A DNA stretch of 64,000 bases from Sphingobacteriales bacterium (GCA_016700115.1 CP064999.1:3100001-3164000), one strand, 5' to 3'. Positions 9,601-19,084 are shown, numbered from the stretch's first letter. The notes: generated by a model not told the origin, from the sequence alone. Numbers and translations are program-made.

Positions 9601-11250
9601 GAATCCCTGATTGGCTAAAACGATATCAGGCTCTGCATAACTTTCAAATGCATTGTTTGAAATCAGGGTGTCATTCCAAAGAGAAATAATCAGTTCCTGA
9701 TCTAATTCCCGGATCAAAATATTTGGAGCATCAGGTCCATCTTGTAGTTTAAAACAGTTGTCAAACAATGCCTGCGCTTTTTTATCTGCTCTGACAATGG
9801 GTTCAAATGAAGGACAGGGGTATTGTAATCCGTCACGAACCCAAACAGCACCTATAATTACATCGTTTATTGCACCCGGAGTTAACTGGAACGGACCTGA
9901 GGATTGGAGAAAACGACGGTCGAATGGAGTGTTATTTGCAGAACACTCAGACCATGCATTTTCACTGTTATCAGAAGGTTCGCTAGGAAACATGAATGGG
10001 TAGGGTGTTGTACCACCATATCCGTTTCCACCATAAGTAAATGGGGTGCCGTCTTTCCAAACACCTGCTAAATATCCATAAAAATGGGAAGCATTTTCTG
10101 GGTTTCCGCCGATTGAGAAGTCGTTATTATAGTAAAGGAAAGAAGTCATTCCCAATTCCTGATATTCGGGGTTGCCTTCTGAGTCAACACCTATCAGTTT
10201 TTTAGGGCCTCTGAAAAAGTCAACTCCTACCATTGGAGGCGAAGAACCGTAATATCCTTCGTCAATTGCATCTCCATTGTAACAAATTCCTAATCCTTCT
10301 GTAGGAACACAACCCACAAAGTCATCATTATATTGTCCTAAATCAGGATCAACCCATTGTCCAAAGAACACACTATCAACAGGTTGAGTGGATTTGTTTT
10401 CAATAATGTACTTGTAGAAAGTCATGTTGTTGACTTCGTCGTTTGTTGCAAAAGCAAAGGCAATGGCGTTTACTTCCAACCCGATAGCTTCCCCACCGGT
10501 TTCGGTGTGAATGTTTCCCCGGTCGTTAAAAATCCACCAAATCATCTGATCTCCATAAACTCCTCCACAAGTCGGATCAATTACTGGGTAGTCACCTTTT
10601 GTAGGATCATATACTTCGTCATCATCATTGTCAAAGAAAGGAGCCAGGTCTTTGTTGGGAGGCAAATTAAAAGAGGTAAAATAAGGATTGTTTTTTCCCG
10701 GCCATTGTAAGATATTTTCAGGAACCTGACCGGGAGGTAAAGTTCCTCCGGCGACTTCAAGTCGGGCTAAAAAGTCATCAATATCTGTGCCTCTAACCTG
10801 CCAGAAACGGTCAAATTGATTACATACTTCTTGCTCAATTTGTCCGTTAGCATCCAAAGGTCCCGGCCAAAAGTCATTACCACTTTGACGATAAGTTTGT
10901 GCCGAAACTTTGAGCTGCCCTAATTGGTCTATACCACCAATCCAAAGAGCACCTGAAAAGATGGAATGAATGGATTGTTGGTCAGAACCGGCCGGTACAC
11001 GAGGAACTTCATAATGGGGGTTACCTCCAACCGGATCCCACCATAAATCACCACCTGTCAGCAATCTTGCTCTGACATTGTTAACGTTCAAATCTACTTG
11101 CGCTGTTGAAGCGTTGCAATCAGCGGCTTCGTTTTTTCCGCTACTTGGTTGAGGAGATGATGGGTTAACTCCTATGTTTTCTTTTGCCTGGGCAATAGTT
11201 AATAAAGCAAAACAAGCAAAGAGTGTAAATAAAAATTTTTGTATGTTCAT
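6625..11250 (-). CDS. Large secreted multidomain protein with Ig-like/cadherin-like and FlgD-like C-terminal modules
   Basis: The 1541-aa protein has a signal peptide (about residues 1-22, ending in AQA). The first 600 residues are Gly/Asn/Asp-rich with Asp-rich stretches (such as FFDNDDDEVYDP) that may bind calcium. Two tandem bacterial Ig/cadherin-like modules with the pattern VxNNDxxP...GxxxYxPxxxFxGxxxFxYE lie near residues 860-950. The C-terminus (KVVPNPYYAF... through WDMKNQKGIPIASGIYLI) is the FlgD-like/type IX sorting-like module, with VPNP, a central DG turn and ASGIY. It is followed by an unusual extra tail ending in RPVDLDIF. It probably works at the cell surface. It sits between a TonB receptor and a PorV-like barrel on the same strand. 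Specific function is unknown. Confidence 0.78.
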   Translation of the reverse strand: MNIQKFLFTLFACFALLTIAQAKENIGVNPSSPQPSSGKNEAADCNASTAQVDLNVNNVRARLLTGGDLWWDPVGGNPHYEVPRVPAGSDQQSIHSIFSGALWIGGIDQLGQLKVSAQTYRQSGNDFWPGPLDANGQIEQEVCNQFDRFWQVRGTDIDDFLARLEVAGGTLPPGQVPENILQWPGKNNPYFTSFNLPPNKDLAPFFDNDDDEVYDPTKGDYPVIDPTCGGVYGDQMIWWIFNDRGNIHTETGGEAIGLEVNAIAFAFATNDEVNNMTFYKYIIENKSTQPVDSVFFGQWVDPDLGQYNDDFVGCVPTEGLGICYNGDAIDEGYYGSSPPMVGVDFFRGPKKLIGVDSEGNPEYQELGMTSFLYYNNDFSIGGNPENASHFYGYLAGVWKDGTPFTYGGNGYGGTTPYPFMFPSEPSDNSENAWSECSANNTPFDRRFLQSSGPFQLTPGAINDVIIGAVWVRDGLQYPCPSFEPIVRADKKAQALFDNCFKLQDGPDAPNILIRELDQELIISLWNDTLISNNAFESYAEPDIVLANQGFPDSMYFFQGYKLYQLKSPTISPAEYNDPDKARLVAQVDIKDGVTKLINWSIDGTVGALVPELKVEGVDNGIINSFRIIDDQFATGSKRMVNNSKYYFSAISYAYNAHEPYDPASPSPTAQLLPYLEGRNNIKVYTAIPHIPTPQQNGVVLNSSFGDGPPITRILGSGNGGQFLDLSTESINGILANGSLDEVTYLGGYGPLDIKVFDPFNIPEADFRLTMEDVTFPSYQMPNAGTLTLDNNDEVFLYGASGNPGVTSFLYDLTDKDGNTDKGVVVITIGAPEFTEIYAFDNTAILARSVSTSVNIPVFNNDFAPSGASLILDEVFTPEHGSVTFDTNTGVINYVPDAEFIGLEKFSYEVSAEGYPAKRADVYVNVYDSEVLPANALNAQDDLVSVEAGTSTVIDVLSNDTGNDLRGTLISPKTRWTLQNLTSGQVYQSEQDISGGYTQAIGGWQAQSLGFSVSVQQQPIPNNKTSAVLGASLTFADVQQSWLSLVTDDEGSSPFNWIRSGTDESSTNSENNDNKNSAGEFHDPNQLYEAILDARVAPYCLTNNNFTSASTFKPLSPACSDCFGDSSSDPMLTLDNMHSIDLVFTSNKALWTQCVVVEMSKDAAIAQGKSPKNSLRAHPSWNSNDTYSSPLTATSLTPGNEYFIAGTTAAGISYVNSSGTTVIKNANTFFRASDITAATSFTAINGALLYASSDVGRSWFPGYAINLETGERLNIIFSENSFFSSENGSDLKWNPTNTLISPQISTSRLRVGGEHFVYVMSTPYDGGAAYQEMLVDAVIDNDITKKRAVYHDAMWVTLPYVTPGFTLKSASDGFIPTEVTMKVRVARPFVQSVEDNPKLQYEFSFRDLAAKKQQTEVAKKAVDLIKVVPNPYYAFSLYETTQLDNRVRITNLPSKANITVFSLDGTLIRTIKVDNSGPGIDTALGGESGKEQINSVDWDMKNQKGIPIASGIYLIHVAAPDLGEEVTLKFFCIARPVDLDIF

Positions 11251-11373
11251 GCTGTTTAATTTTTTGTCTTTTACATCAAATCTTGTAAGTGTTTGTAAAG
11301 TCAGGCTTTAAAGTCAATCCGTTTATAGAATAGGATTAACCAATAAAATAGCCTCTCCTGTTTTTTATCTTCA

Positions 11374-14300
11374 TTAGAAATTAAACATTACACCCAAACG
11401 TGCGCGGCGAGGCAAACTGAAGTTGCCCGGGTCGTTTACCTTCATAGTATATTGGTCTGAAAAAGCAGTTGGGTCAACTTGTCCCTTAACAACTTCTTGC
11501 CCTGCAGCAGAATTGATATATCCATCATCATCTGCTGTGCCTGTAAAGCCATAAACTCCGATGACATTGTCTGCATCAAGCAGGTTTTGTACCAATATAT
11601 AGATATTGATGTTTTTGTCTGAACGTCCTTGTTTGCGTCCAAATTTCAATGGAATATCGCGCTCTAAACGGGCATCTACACGGAAACTGAAGGGCAACCG
11701 GGAGCCATTGATAGAGCCGTCTAACTGGCTTTGTGAACGAACACCAAACTGAACCGATGGGGTTGGGTTAGCTTGTCGTGAATAAGGTGTGCCTGAACGG
11801 GCACGGAAAATCAGGTTCAAACCGGTATTGGCTAAGATATCCTTTCCAAACAATTTAGGACCATTATAGTCTTTTCCGTTTCCATAGCGATAATCCACAT
11901 TCATGTTTAACATGTGACGGGCATCATAACTTACAGGATTTATGGTACGCAAGTTTGGTACACCAAAATCTATAAGTGCTGCTTGTGAGGTTACTCCGGA
12001 ACCGGTTGCATCTGCAAACTGAAGGGTATAGTTTGCTGAAAGTTGAATGTTTCCAGTACGTCTGAGGTCAAAAGAAAATTCGAGTCCTTTTACAGTACCA
12101 AAGTCTATGTTTCCAAAAGTATTGTAAGGGCTAGGATATGCAAATGGCACGTTAATGACCTGAATCATATCTTTTAGTTCACGGTAAAAAGCAGAGATAG
12201 TAATTGCAGAAGTACTGCTTACTTTTTGTTTAAATCCTATTTGATAGTCAACGGTACGTTCGGGACGAAGGTTTGGGTTGTTAAACAAACCACCGATTGC
12301 ATTTTCTGCAAAGAAATAATAGTCATAAGGTGTAGTGAACAAACGTGCTTGTGGTCTTTGAGACAAGATGTCGTAATGTGCAAAGAAAATAGCTTCATCT
12401 GAGATTTCAAATGAGAAAGCAACCCTCGGCATTACTGTAATCTGAGGTTTGTAATCTTCAAAAGCTAAATTGGGGTCGTAGTTTGTGTTTTTAACATCGC
12501 CTTTTGGGTTATCGGTTAGTGGTGCAGCTAAGTAAGGATTAACAGTTCCGCCACCTGAAACCAAAACGCGTGGGTCATTAACTGCAGCACCGGTTAAATC
12601 ATACCATTGAGAGCCATCCCTGTAACCTAAGATTTTGCTGGGATTTACTTCGTTGTCCACATAAACAACAAAGTCGTCTCCGATTGTTGAAGGGTGAGTT
12701 CCTAAGTTGCTCACCTCACCTGCTTTGCGGGTTGCATAAAGCGGGGAATATAAGTCTTTCGGCACTTTTTGATTGGCATCAAACCGGTCAACCCGAACAC
12801 CGACATTAAAAATCAGGTCTCTGAATGCAAATTTATCTTGAATGAATCCGGCCATATATATAGGACGGAAAGCGCCAATTGGTCGGGTAAAGATATCTTC
12901 CTCTTCATTTCTTGCTTTCCAGAAATCTTCAAATGCAGGTTGGCTGGTTAACTTGTTTCCTAAATAATCATAACCATAATAGGCGACATAGTTGTTACCA
13001 TTATTAAATAACTCATCAGGAGAAAATAAATCGAGAGACAACTGGTCAGGATTTACTTCGTCAATATTAATGATACCCATTGATCCATAACCGAAACGTT
13101 CTCTGAATTTGCGGTCAAAATAGGATTGTTCAGCTCTTATCAGATTATAGGTAATGGTATCGGTATAGGGGTTAAATACGTGGCTTACGCCATCATATTC
13201 AGAAAATGGGATTTGTTGTCCGTTGATAATTAAAATAGGGTTGTCTAAATCCCGGATAATATCGCGTCCAAATCTTGCATTTCTTTCAAACATGAGGTTC
13301 CACAACCCCATCGGGAAAACATCGTGAGAACGGTCAACCCTCTGCTCATATTCAAAACCAAATTCAATAGCGTGTTTGTTTCTGTCTGAAGCACCGGGCC
13401 GTTTAATATCAATAGAGCCATTAAACACGATTCTCGCCTGATCGTTTTCGTCTTTTTGATATCCGCCATAAGGTGTTCCGGGAGTGTACCATAAATTATA
13501 GGCAGAATTTAAAGAAGCAGGTACATTACCATTGCGGATACCCCCATTTAGAGATAATTGAACAAGATTGGTGTAATAGTTGGTTTTATCAGAGCCAGCC
13601 AAAGCAAAATATTGCATATTGTGGTTGTCTTTGTCTGTATTAACACCACCCGGCTGATAGGTAACCAAAGTATCTGCTAAACCTTGAAATTCAAGTCCTG
13701 TAATTGATATGCCATCTCTTTCAAGCGTTGTATAACCGTAAACAGGTGCCCGATAAGTTGAAAAACTACCGGCATAGCCATAGTCGAACAGACGATCTTC
13801 AAAAACCGGATCCTGAAAAACGCTGTAATTTTTGGTAAAGTCAAATTGTAAAGAATAATAAGCATTTGAAAATGCAGATGGTTTGGCATCTTCTGCAGTT
13901 CGGGCATTGTTGAACCGCTGAGTCAAACGGGCATATCCGCGATAGGTCTGCTGGTTCTGTGTTGGTATATGGTGCGGATTAAACAATTCATACCGGCGAA
14001 TAACATCCATGTTTAAGCCATCAGTTCCTCCAACAGAATAGTTGGCAGTACCTCCGAATGTAATGTTAATGTTTTGAACCGGTTGAAAGTCTAATTTAGC
14101 AGCACCTGTAATTTCGTCTTTTTTAACATTCGGACGAACATCTACTTGTTCAAATCCGTCGATTCTGGTTAAATCAGTGCTTTTTAAAAATCCACCGGCT
14201 GTTGAAGAAAGTTCAAGCGGATTTTCTCTGATATTGTCTAACACATCGTCTTTGGTTTGCCAAATTCCAACAGCAGATGGTCTGTCATCATCTTCATGCA

Positions 14301-15141
14301 AATATTCACCTGAAAGAAATAACCCTAAAATTGGCCTTTCAGAAGGAGTACCTTTACCTTTTTTGAGCAGAGGACCCGAAAGACTAAAATTGCCGAGGTA
14401 ATATCCATAAGGTTCAAGAAATTTTGAGGAAACTAACTCGATGCCGCCAGACCAAAACTGAGAGGGTCCTCGGGTTGTGATATTTACAATACCTCCGGTG
14501 GCATCTCCAAAACGAGCGGGTAATCCGCCGGTAATTACGGTCAATTGTTCTATGGATTGAGCAGGAACAGCAGCACTACCCCGTACTTTGATACCATCTA
14601 TATAGTAGTCTGTTGACTCAGATCGTTGACCTTTTACATTTAATCCTCCTCCTTCATCAGATTGAAAAACTCCCGCAGTTTGAGAAGCTATGGATGCAAC
14701 ATTACGTGTAGGCATCTTCATAATTTGCTCCTTGGTTACGGTTTGTCCGGTAGAGGTTTTGTCGGCTTCAAGCAATGGAACTTTGTAAGAAACCACTTCT
14801 ACCGTTTTCAGCAGCTCTGACTCCTGACTAATCTGGACATCGAGAAAGGTAATCCGGTCTGCATAGACGACCACGCCATCATATTGTTTTCCCTGATAGC
14901 CAACATACGAAATTTTGACGGTATAACTACCTGCCGGTAGTGGTTTTATAGAATAAAATCCATCAAAATCTGATTGTGCGCCCTGCATGGTACCGTTTAC
15001 TACTAATGATACGTTTGCAAACGGAATGGGTTCGCCTGTATCCTTATCGGTAACTTTTCCTTGAATTTCACCCGACTGTTGTGCAAAGGCAAGCACCGAG
15101 CCAAATAAAAAGAAAGCTAACAAGAATAAAAATTTTCTCAT
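11374..15141 (-). CDS. TonB-dependent receptor with N-terminal carboxypeptidase-regulatory-like domain
   Basis: The 1255-aa outer-membrane receptor starts at the ATG at 15139-15141; the upstream TTG adds only two residues. It has a signal peptide ending in AFAQ, then a CarboxypepD_reg-like domain (GEIQGKVTDKDTGEPIPFANV), a plug domain (MPTRNVASIASQTAGVFQ, then IDGIKVRG and GGLPARFGDATGGIVNITT) and a long beta-barrel with late NPNLRPERTVDYQIGF and an aromatic C-terminal strand (RRARLGVMFNF). This is the typical OmpA/TonB receptor layout of Bacteroidota. It would import a ligand using TonB energy. No SusD partner is adjacent; the neighbours are a large secreted protein and a PorV-like barrel. 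Confidence 0.93.
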   Translation of the reverse strand: MRKFLFLLAFFLFGSVLAFAQQSGEIQGKVTDKDTGEPIPFANVSLVVNGTMQGAQSDFDGFYSIKPLPAGSYTVKISYVGYQGKQYDGVVVYADRITFLDVQISQESELLKTVEVVSYKVPLLEADKTSTGQTVTKEQIMKMPTRNVASIASQTAGVFQSDEGGGLNVKGQRSESTDYYIDGIKVRGSAAVPAQSIEQLTVITGGLPARFGDATGGIVNITTRGPSQFWSGGIELVSSKFLEPYGYYLGNFSLSGPLLKKGKGTPSERPILGLFLSGEYLHEDDDRPSAVGIWQTKDDVLDNIRENPLELSSTAGGFLKSTDLTRIDGFEQVDVRPNVKKDEITGAAKLDFQPVQNINITFGGTANYSVGGTDGLNMDVIRRYELFNPHHIPTQNQQTYRGYARLTQRFNNARTAEDAKPSAFSNAYYSLQFDFTKNYSVFQDPVFEDRLFDYGYAGSFSTYRAPVYGYTTLERDGISITGLEFQGLADTLVTYQPGGVNTDKDNHNMQYFALAGSDKTNYYTNLVQLSLNGGIRNGNVPASLNSAYNLWYTPGTPYGGYQKDENDQARIVFNGSIDIKRPGASDRNKHAIEFGFEYEQRVDRSHDVFPMGLWNLMFERNARFGRDIIRDLDNPILIINGQQIPFSEYDGVSHVFNPYTDTITYNLIRAEQSYFDRKFRERFGYGSMGIINIDEVNPDQLSLDLFSPDELFNNGNNYVAYYGYDYLGNKLTSQPAFEDFWKARNEEEDIFTRPIGAFRPIYMAGFIQDKFAFRDLIFNVGVRVDRFDANQKVPKDLYSPLYATRKAGEVSNLGTHPSTIGDDFVVYVDNEVNPSKILGYRDGSQWYDLTGAAVNDPRVLVSGGGTVNPYLAAPLTDNPKGDVKNTNYDPNLAFEDYKPQITVMPRVAFSFEISDEAIFFAHYDILSQRPQARLFTTPYDYYFFAENAIGGLFNNPNLRPERTVDYQIGFKQKVSSTSAITISAFYRELKDMIQVINVPFAYPSPYNTFGNIDFGTVKGLEFSFDLRRTGNIQLSANYTLQFADATGSGVTSQAALIDFGVPNLRTINPVSYDARHMLNMNVDYRYGNGKDYNGPKLFGKDILANTGLNLIFRARSGTPYSRQANPTPSVQFGVRSQSQLDGSINGSRLPFSFRVDARLERDIPLKFGRKQGRSDKNINIYILVQNLLDADNVIGVYGFTGTADDDGYINSAAGQEVVKGQVDPTAFSDQYTMKVNDPGNFSLPRRARLGVMFNF

Positions 15142-15339
15142 ACGCAATAATTTATGATTTGTAGTTGATTTTATGGTGAATTGGTTGCCGGAGGCAGTTT
15201 TTTACTAAAGATTTAGCCTATTTTTAATGGATAGGTAAAAATAGAAAGTTTGTTTCGATTTTTACCCACTTTGTTCAAAATCTGACGAACTATTGATAAT
15301 AGTATTGCTTTTTTATGTTTGAGTGATGCACTTATAATT

Positions 15340-16290
15340 TTAACAGTTATTGGAGACAGTATAATGTTCAATTATTTTCTTAGCAAGAACGTATGCTATT
15401 TTATAGGTCGATTCATGGGTAACTCCTGCTATATGAGGGGTCATAATAACATTCTTACACTTTCCTAACTCTACAAGCAACCTGTAATCTTCATGTTGAT
15501 AGGTATTCAGGTCTTCATTTTCAAATACATCTATTGCTAACCCTTTTAGTTGTCCTTTTTGTAAGGCTGTTAGTAAATCATCGGTTTTGGCAATCCCTCC
15601 TCTTGAAGTATTAACTAAGTATATCGGACGTTTAAATTGCGAAATAAAATTACTGTTTATCATTGCATGGGTTTCATTTGTAAGGGGTATGTGCAAGCTG
15701 ACTATTTCTGCTAGTTCAAAAATTTGGTTCAAATTACATTCCTTGACACCATGCTCTGAAAATCCGAACTTATATTTATCATAAGCCAGAATGTTTACTT
15801 CAAATGCTTTCATTCGCTTTGCAAATGCGCTTCCGGTATTGCCAAACCCAATTATTCCCACTGTTTTACCTGATAATTCGCTGCCTGTGTTTTCAATTCT
15901 GCTCCAAATTCCATTTTTCAATTCGGCATGCGACTTGTTAATATTGTGCAAAAGTGATAACACCATTCCGGTTGCATGTTCTGCAACTGAGTCCCGGTTT
16001 CCCTCCGGTGAGTTAAAACAGGTGATACCTTTTTGTGAAGCAAACGGGACATCTATCAATTCCATGCCCGAACCTGTTCGTGCAATAAATTTCAGCGTTT
16101 TTCCTTTGTCAATTAACTGTCTGTCGGCTTTGATTTTGCTTCGGACTACAAGCCCTGTATAATCGCCTATAATTTGCTGGACTTCTTCATAAGTTATCTT
16201 TTCAAAATGATTGCAAGTAAAGCCAAATCCGGTAAGTTCTGTCTTCAAAACTGGGTGAACCACTTCGGTAATGAGCACTTTGCCTTTCAT
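15340..16290 (-). CDS. D-2-hydroxyacid / phosphoglycerate dehydrogenase family protein
   Basis: The 316-aa cytoplasmic NAD-dependent dehydrogenase carries the Rossmann motif VGIIGFGNTGSAFAKRM. The catalytic triad contexts are visible: Arg in NTSRGGI, Glu in DVFENED and His in MTPHIAGVTHES. It has the length of the short D-2-hydroxyacid dehydrogenases, without the ACT domain of long SerA forms. Oxidation of 3-phosphoglycerate for serine synthesis is plausible, but no serC or serB is nearby, so the substrate is uncertain. Confidence 0.85.
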   Translation of the reverse strand: MKGKVLITEVVHPVLKTELTGFGFTCNHFEKITYEEVQQIIGDYTGLVVRSKIKADRQLIDKGKTLKFIARTGSGMELIDVPFASQKGITCFNSPEGNRDSVAEHATGMVLSLLHNINKSHAELKNGIWSRIENTGSELSGKTVGIIGFGNTGSAFAKRMKAFEVNILAYDKYKFGFSEHGVKECNLNQIFELAEIVSLHIPLTNETHAMINSNFISQFKRPIYLVNTSRGGIAKTDDLLTALQKGQLKGLAIDVFENEDLNTYQHEDYRLLVELGKCKNVIMTPHIAGVTHESTYKIAYVLAKKIIEHYTVSNNC

Positions 16291-16428
16291 TAAAATTTGG
16301 TTGATTTATAGTGCACACTTTAAAAAGTTTGCAAACTTACAACCCTACTTGGTAATTCACTCTATTTTTCTTGTAAATAAATGCAATCTAACCCCTCAAA
16401 CGAAAATAATTTAAAGGGGGTTGCCTCC

Positions 16429-16836
16429 TTAATAGTTAATTTCCATGAGTTCAGCAACATTTTTAATAATTGTACAGACTATAATGCCACCAATATGGAA
16501 AACAAATGTGGCTAATACCATAATTTGATATTCTCTGAGGCTGTTTAAAGTTTGTCCAGATAAGTAAGATGCAGCTTTAATAATAAGAAAAGCCATCACA
16601 CAAAAAAGGAGGAAAGATTGGATGACATAAACCAACCGGCTTGACTTGCTAAAAAAGCCTAAGACTGCATTTGCCCAAACATAAAACCCCAATGATGAAA
16701 CCGCAATAAACCATACCATTTCCGGATTTTCACAAAATAACTGACAAAGCAGCATTAAAATACCCGTAACCAATAAAACGATGACAAACTGTTTTATCGG
16801 AGTCGCCTGTTTTAATATATCGAACGATAAGATCAT
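16429..16836 (-). CDS. Small four-helix membrane protein of unknown function
   Basis: The 135-aa product has four strongly hydrophobic segments at about residues 17-33, 41-62, 68-90 and 105-125, so it is an inner-membrane protein. I recognise no family. The ORF starts with an ATG at 16834-16836. It lies alone on the minus strand between the dehydrogenase and a repeat-bearing intergenic region. Confidence 0.55.
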   Translation of the reverse strand: MILSFDILKQATPIKQFVIVLLVTGILMLLCQLFCENPEMVWFIAVSSLGFYVWANAVLGFFSKSSRLVYVIQSFLLFCVMAFLIIKAASYLSGQTLNSLREYQIMVLATFVFHIGGIIVCTIIKNVAELMEINY

Positions 16837-17164
16837 CGTTTGAGAGTTTTTGAATTTTCAAATGTACGGGATAATCTTGTTTCCAGATGTTTTTCATTGA
16901 AAACCAAAACTCATAATTTTCAATAGAAGACTTTAAGCAAGTGTACCACATTCAACCAAATGAAGAAAAGATTTCATAGTTTGGTTGTGTGTCATTTCCA
17001 TAGTGCTTAACCTCAGTTAAGTATCATACTTTCTCGTAAAAATAAAGCCAACTTTGATAGTTCTAAATTCACCTGCCATTTTTTAAAAAACAGACTTTTC
17101 CTGAATGTCAAACATTGAATAAAAACAAAATTTGGAGTTTCAAAATCAATTGATCGAAGTTTAT

Positions 17165-17464
17165 TGCAGGGTTACCATAAACTTTTGCAGAGGTGCATTG
17201 AGCCTTTGCAGAGGTTCTTTAAGTCTTTGCAGGTGCACATCATGTTAAAGCAGGGGTGCAACAAGTCTTTGCGGAGGCGAATTAAAGTTTTGCAGATGCG
17301 CAATGAGCCTGTGCAACTATGCAATAAGTCAATGCAGGTATGCAATAATTCATTGCAGAGGTGAATAAAAGTTTTGCAGATGCGCGATGAGACATTGCAG
17401 GTGTACAACAAGTCATTGCAGGGGTGCATGATGTTAAAACAGAAGCGCAATAGGTTAATGCAGT
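17165..17464. repeat. Degenerate intergenic tandem array, exact 21-bp phase, about 14 units
   Basis: The anchor TGCAG or a close variant starts at 17165, 17186, 17207, 17228, 17249, 17270, 17291, 17312, 17333, 17354, 17375, 17396, 17417, 17438 and 17459, every 21 bp without any indel. The unit consensus is roughly TTGCAGRGGTGCAATRAGTC plus one base. Units differ by many substitutions but the spacing is perfectly kept. There is no spacer between units. The array is far more diverged than the arrays at 41.1 and 55.9 kb but has the same period. Confidence 0.9.
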
Positions 17465-17465
17465 G

Positions 17466-17484
17466 GATAATATTCAATATTATC
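17466..17484. repeat. Perfect 9+1+9 palindrome at the end of the 17-kb array
   Basis: GATAATATT (17466-17474), a central C, then AATATTATC (17476-17484) form a perfect inverted repeat directly abutting the last repeat unit. It has no T run, so it is not a standard terminator. It could be a protein-binding site or a hairpin. Confidence 0.6.
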
Positions 17485-17684
17485 GCCCAAAGTTTGCTTC
17501 ACACATATCATATCCATTTTTTTGAGATTGAACGCGGTGCAGTATTTGGTGAATGTAGATATTATAGTTCAATGATGTACATCTATAAAATCTGAACCAA
17601 GGGCTATTAGTCCATAATCCTTATGATTGGTGTACTAACATAGCTAATATGACCGGACATCAAATGAATATTCTGGTTAACAAC

Positions 17685-18971
17685 TCAATTCTTAAAATAA
17701 TCTTCGATGAGTTTTAAGTAGTAGGGCTTTCTTTGATTGTTACTACTGTTTCCGGTGCAATCCATAAATTTAAGTTCCAATAAATCCCACAGGTCGGTAT
17801 GGCCATTATCATACCCTAAAGCCCAGATTCCAACTCCTCCCAGTTGATATTCATAGACCAGATCATACTTTTGATTCAGGCTTTCCGTATTTTCGAACCA
17901 GCATTGGGTAACTTTATCTTTAGGCCCTTTTATAATATAGGGTGTGGCGCTTCTCGTGTCCCAGCGTTCTTTGTATTTGCCTCCATAAACATTTTTAATC
18001 TGGGAATATGTGGGAGACTGCACATAGGATTTTGCAGAAGAAGGAACAGCATAGCTTTGTGTTGTCCACTCACGGCCATAATAGGGTACAGCCAATATAA
18101 AGTGTTGAGGATGAACACCCGAATTGAGATAGGTGTTTAAGGTAGCTTTTTGGGAATATTTTCCTTCTAAAGGAGCAACAGGTCCGGCATGTTTACTATT
18201 GGCACAAAAGTAGTCATAGCCCATTATGACAAACTGTTTGACATAATTTTTTAATGCTAAAACATCGAAAACCCCTTGGTGGTCAATAGCAGGGACAGCC
18301 ATAGTAATCGTAGTATTTGGTCTGTCAGTTTTAAACCTATTGTGAAGATATGCGACGAATTTGATCAGATTTTGTTTGTCCCCGGTATAGATTTGTTCGA
18401 AATCCAGATTAACTCCGTCGGCGCGACGCTGATTGAGTAATTTAATCAACTGATCGGCAAGGTTATTCCAGGCTTTTGGATTTCTCAAAAACCGGGCATT
18501 GTTGTCAAATCCGAAATTGGTAACACAAAGTTCAACTTTACATCCTGCCATTTGAGCGTAAGTGATGGAATTGGTAGTTGACCAGCTATGCACCGTTTTA
18601 TAGCCACCGGTGTTGGGGTTCAGTTCGTAAGAAAAATAACTAAATGTACTTAGTAATTCAAAGTCATAATAGTTGTAGTACGAAGAACCATACCAAAAAG
18701 GATGATAACCATATACTTCTTTACTTAATGCACAATTTGAAGAGCGTTTTGAAGAGGCAAAACCCGAATTGAGATATTGCAATATCAGACCGTTCATGCC
18801 TGCACTATCTGCCGGCTCGTCGGTTTCTGCAAATTGATTTTCATTCATTAGCTCCTGCCGGATAGAAACGCCGTTTTCATCGGCCTCATAAACATCTTCT
18901 AAAACAGGTTGAGATTGGGTGGGAAAACAAGTATAAAAAATAAAGTAAAGAGTGGTAAAAAAAGACTTCAT
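17685..18971 (-). CDS. Secreted glycoside hydrolase family 18-type protein
   Basis: The 428-aa protein has a hydrophobic N-terminal export signal (about residues 1-20). The chitinase-like signature DGVNLDFE at residues 185-192 contains the GH18 catalytic Glu (E192) and the preceding Asp. Further family features are YGYHPFW near 87, MGYDYF (the conserved YD after the active site) and a late GVGIWALGYD. This pattern is closest to the GH18 branch that includes spore-wall hydrolases and chitinase-like proteins. It would cleave a GlcNAc-containing polymer outside the cytoplasm. No sorting domain is seen at the C-terminus. Confidence 0.85.
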   Translation of the reverse strand: MKSFFTTLYFIFYTCFPTQSQPVLEDVYEADENGVSIRQELMNENQFAETDEPADSAGMNGLILQYLNSGFASSKRSSNCALSKEVYGYHPFWYGSSYYNYYDFELLSTFSYFSYELNPNTGGYKTVHSWSTTNSITYAQMAGCKVELCVTNFGFDNNARFLRNPKAWNNLADQLIKLLNQRRADGVNLDFEQIYTGDKQNLIKFVAYLHNRFKTDRPNTTITMAVPAIDHQGVFDVLALKNYVKQFVIMGYDYFCANSKHAGPVAPLEGKYSQKATLNTYLNSGVHPQHFILAVPYYGREWTTQSYAVPSSAKSYVQSPTYSQIKNVYGGKYKERWDTRSATPYIIKGPKDKVTQCWFENTESLNQKYDLVYEYQLGGVGIWALGYDNGHTDLWDLLELKFMDCTGNSSNNQRKPYYLKLIEDYFKN

Positions 18972-19050
18972 AAGTATAAATTGGTTTTAACCGATACTAA
19001 ACTGATACATACTTTTGAAAATTGTATTTTTCAAGGAAAAAAAAGTGCAT

Positions 19051-19084
19051 AAAAAACCCCCAACCTATTAAAAAAGGCTGGGGG
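19051..19084 (-). terminator. Intrinsic terminator after the Kazal-module protein gene
   Basis: A CCCCCA-ACCT (19057-19066) / AGGCTGGGGG (19075-19084) hairpin with one mismatch is followed on the minus strand by six T (19051-19056). Confidence 0.8.

Larger units (their letters stand above)
16952..17684. other. 733-bp gene-free region holding a degenerate 21-bp repeat array
   Basis: No credible gene is seen. The first 200 bp show no recognisable features. The array described separately occupies 17165-17464 and is followed at once by a perfect palindrome. The remaining 200 bp before the GH18-type gene show nothing recognisable. Stop-free frames in the array exist on both strands because its period is a multiple of three. 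Confidence 0.7.

Noticed and set aside
10357..10710. Plus-strand ORF of 117 codons inside the large secreted protein gene
   Set aside because: It lies wholly within a well-supported minus-strand gene in another frame and has no features.
15791..16162. Plus-strand ORF of 123 codons within the dehydrogenase gene
   Set aside because: Antisense of a conserved enzyme gene, no recognisable protein.
17164..17595. ORFs across the 17-kb repeat array on both strands
   Set aside because: Open frames follow from the 21-bp period; the predicted peptides are irregular, Cys/Gln-rich and lack features.
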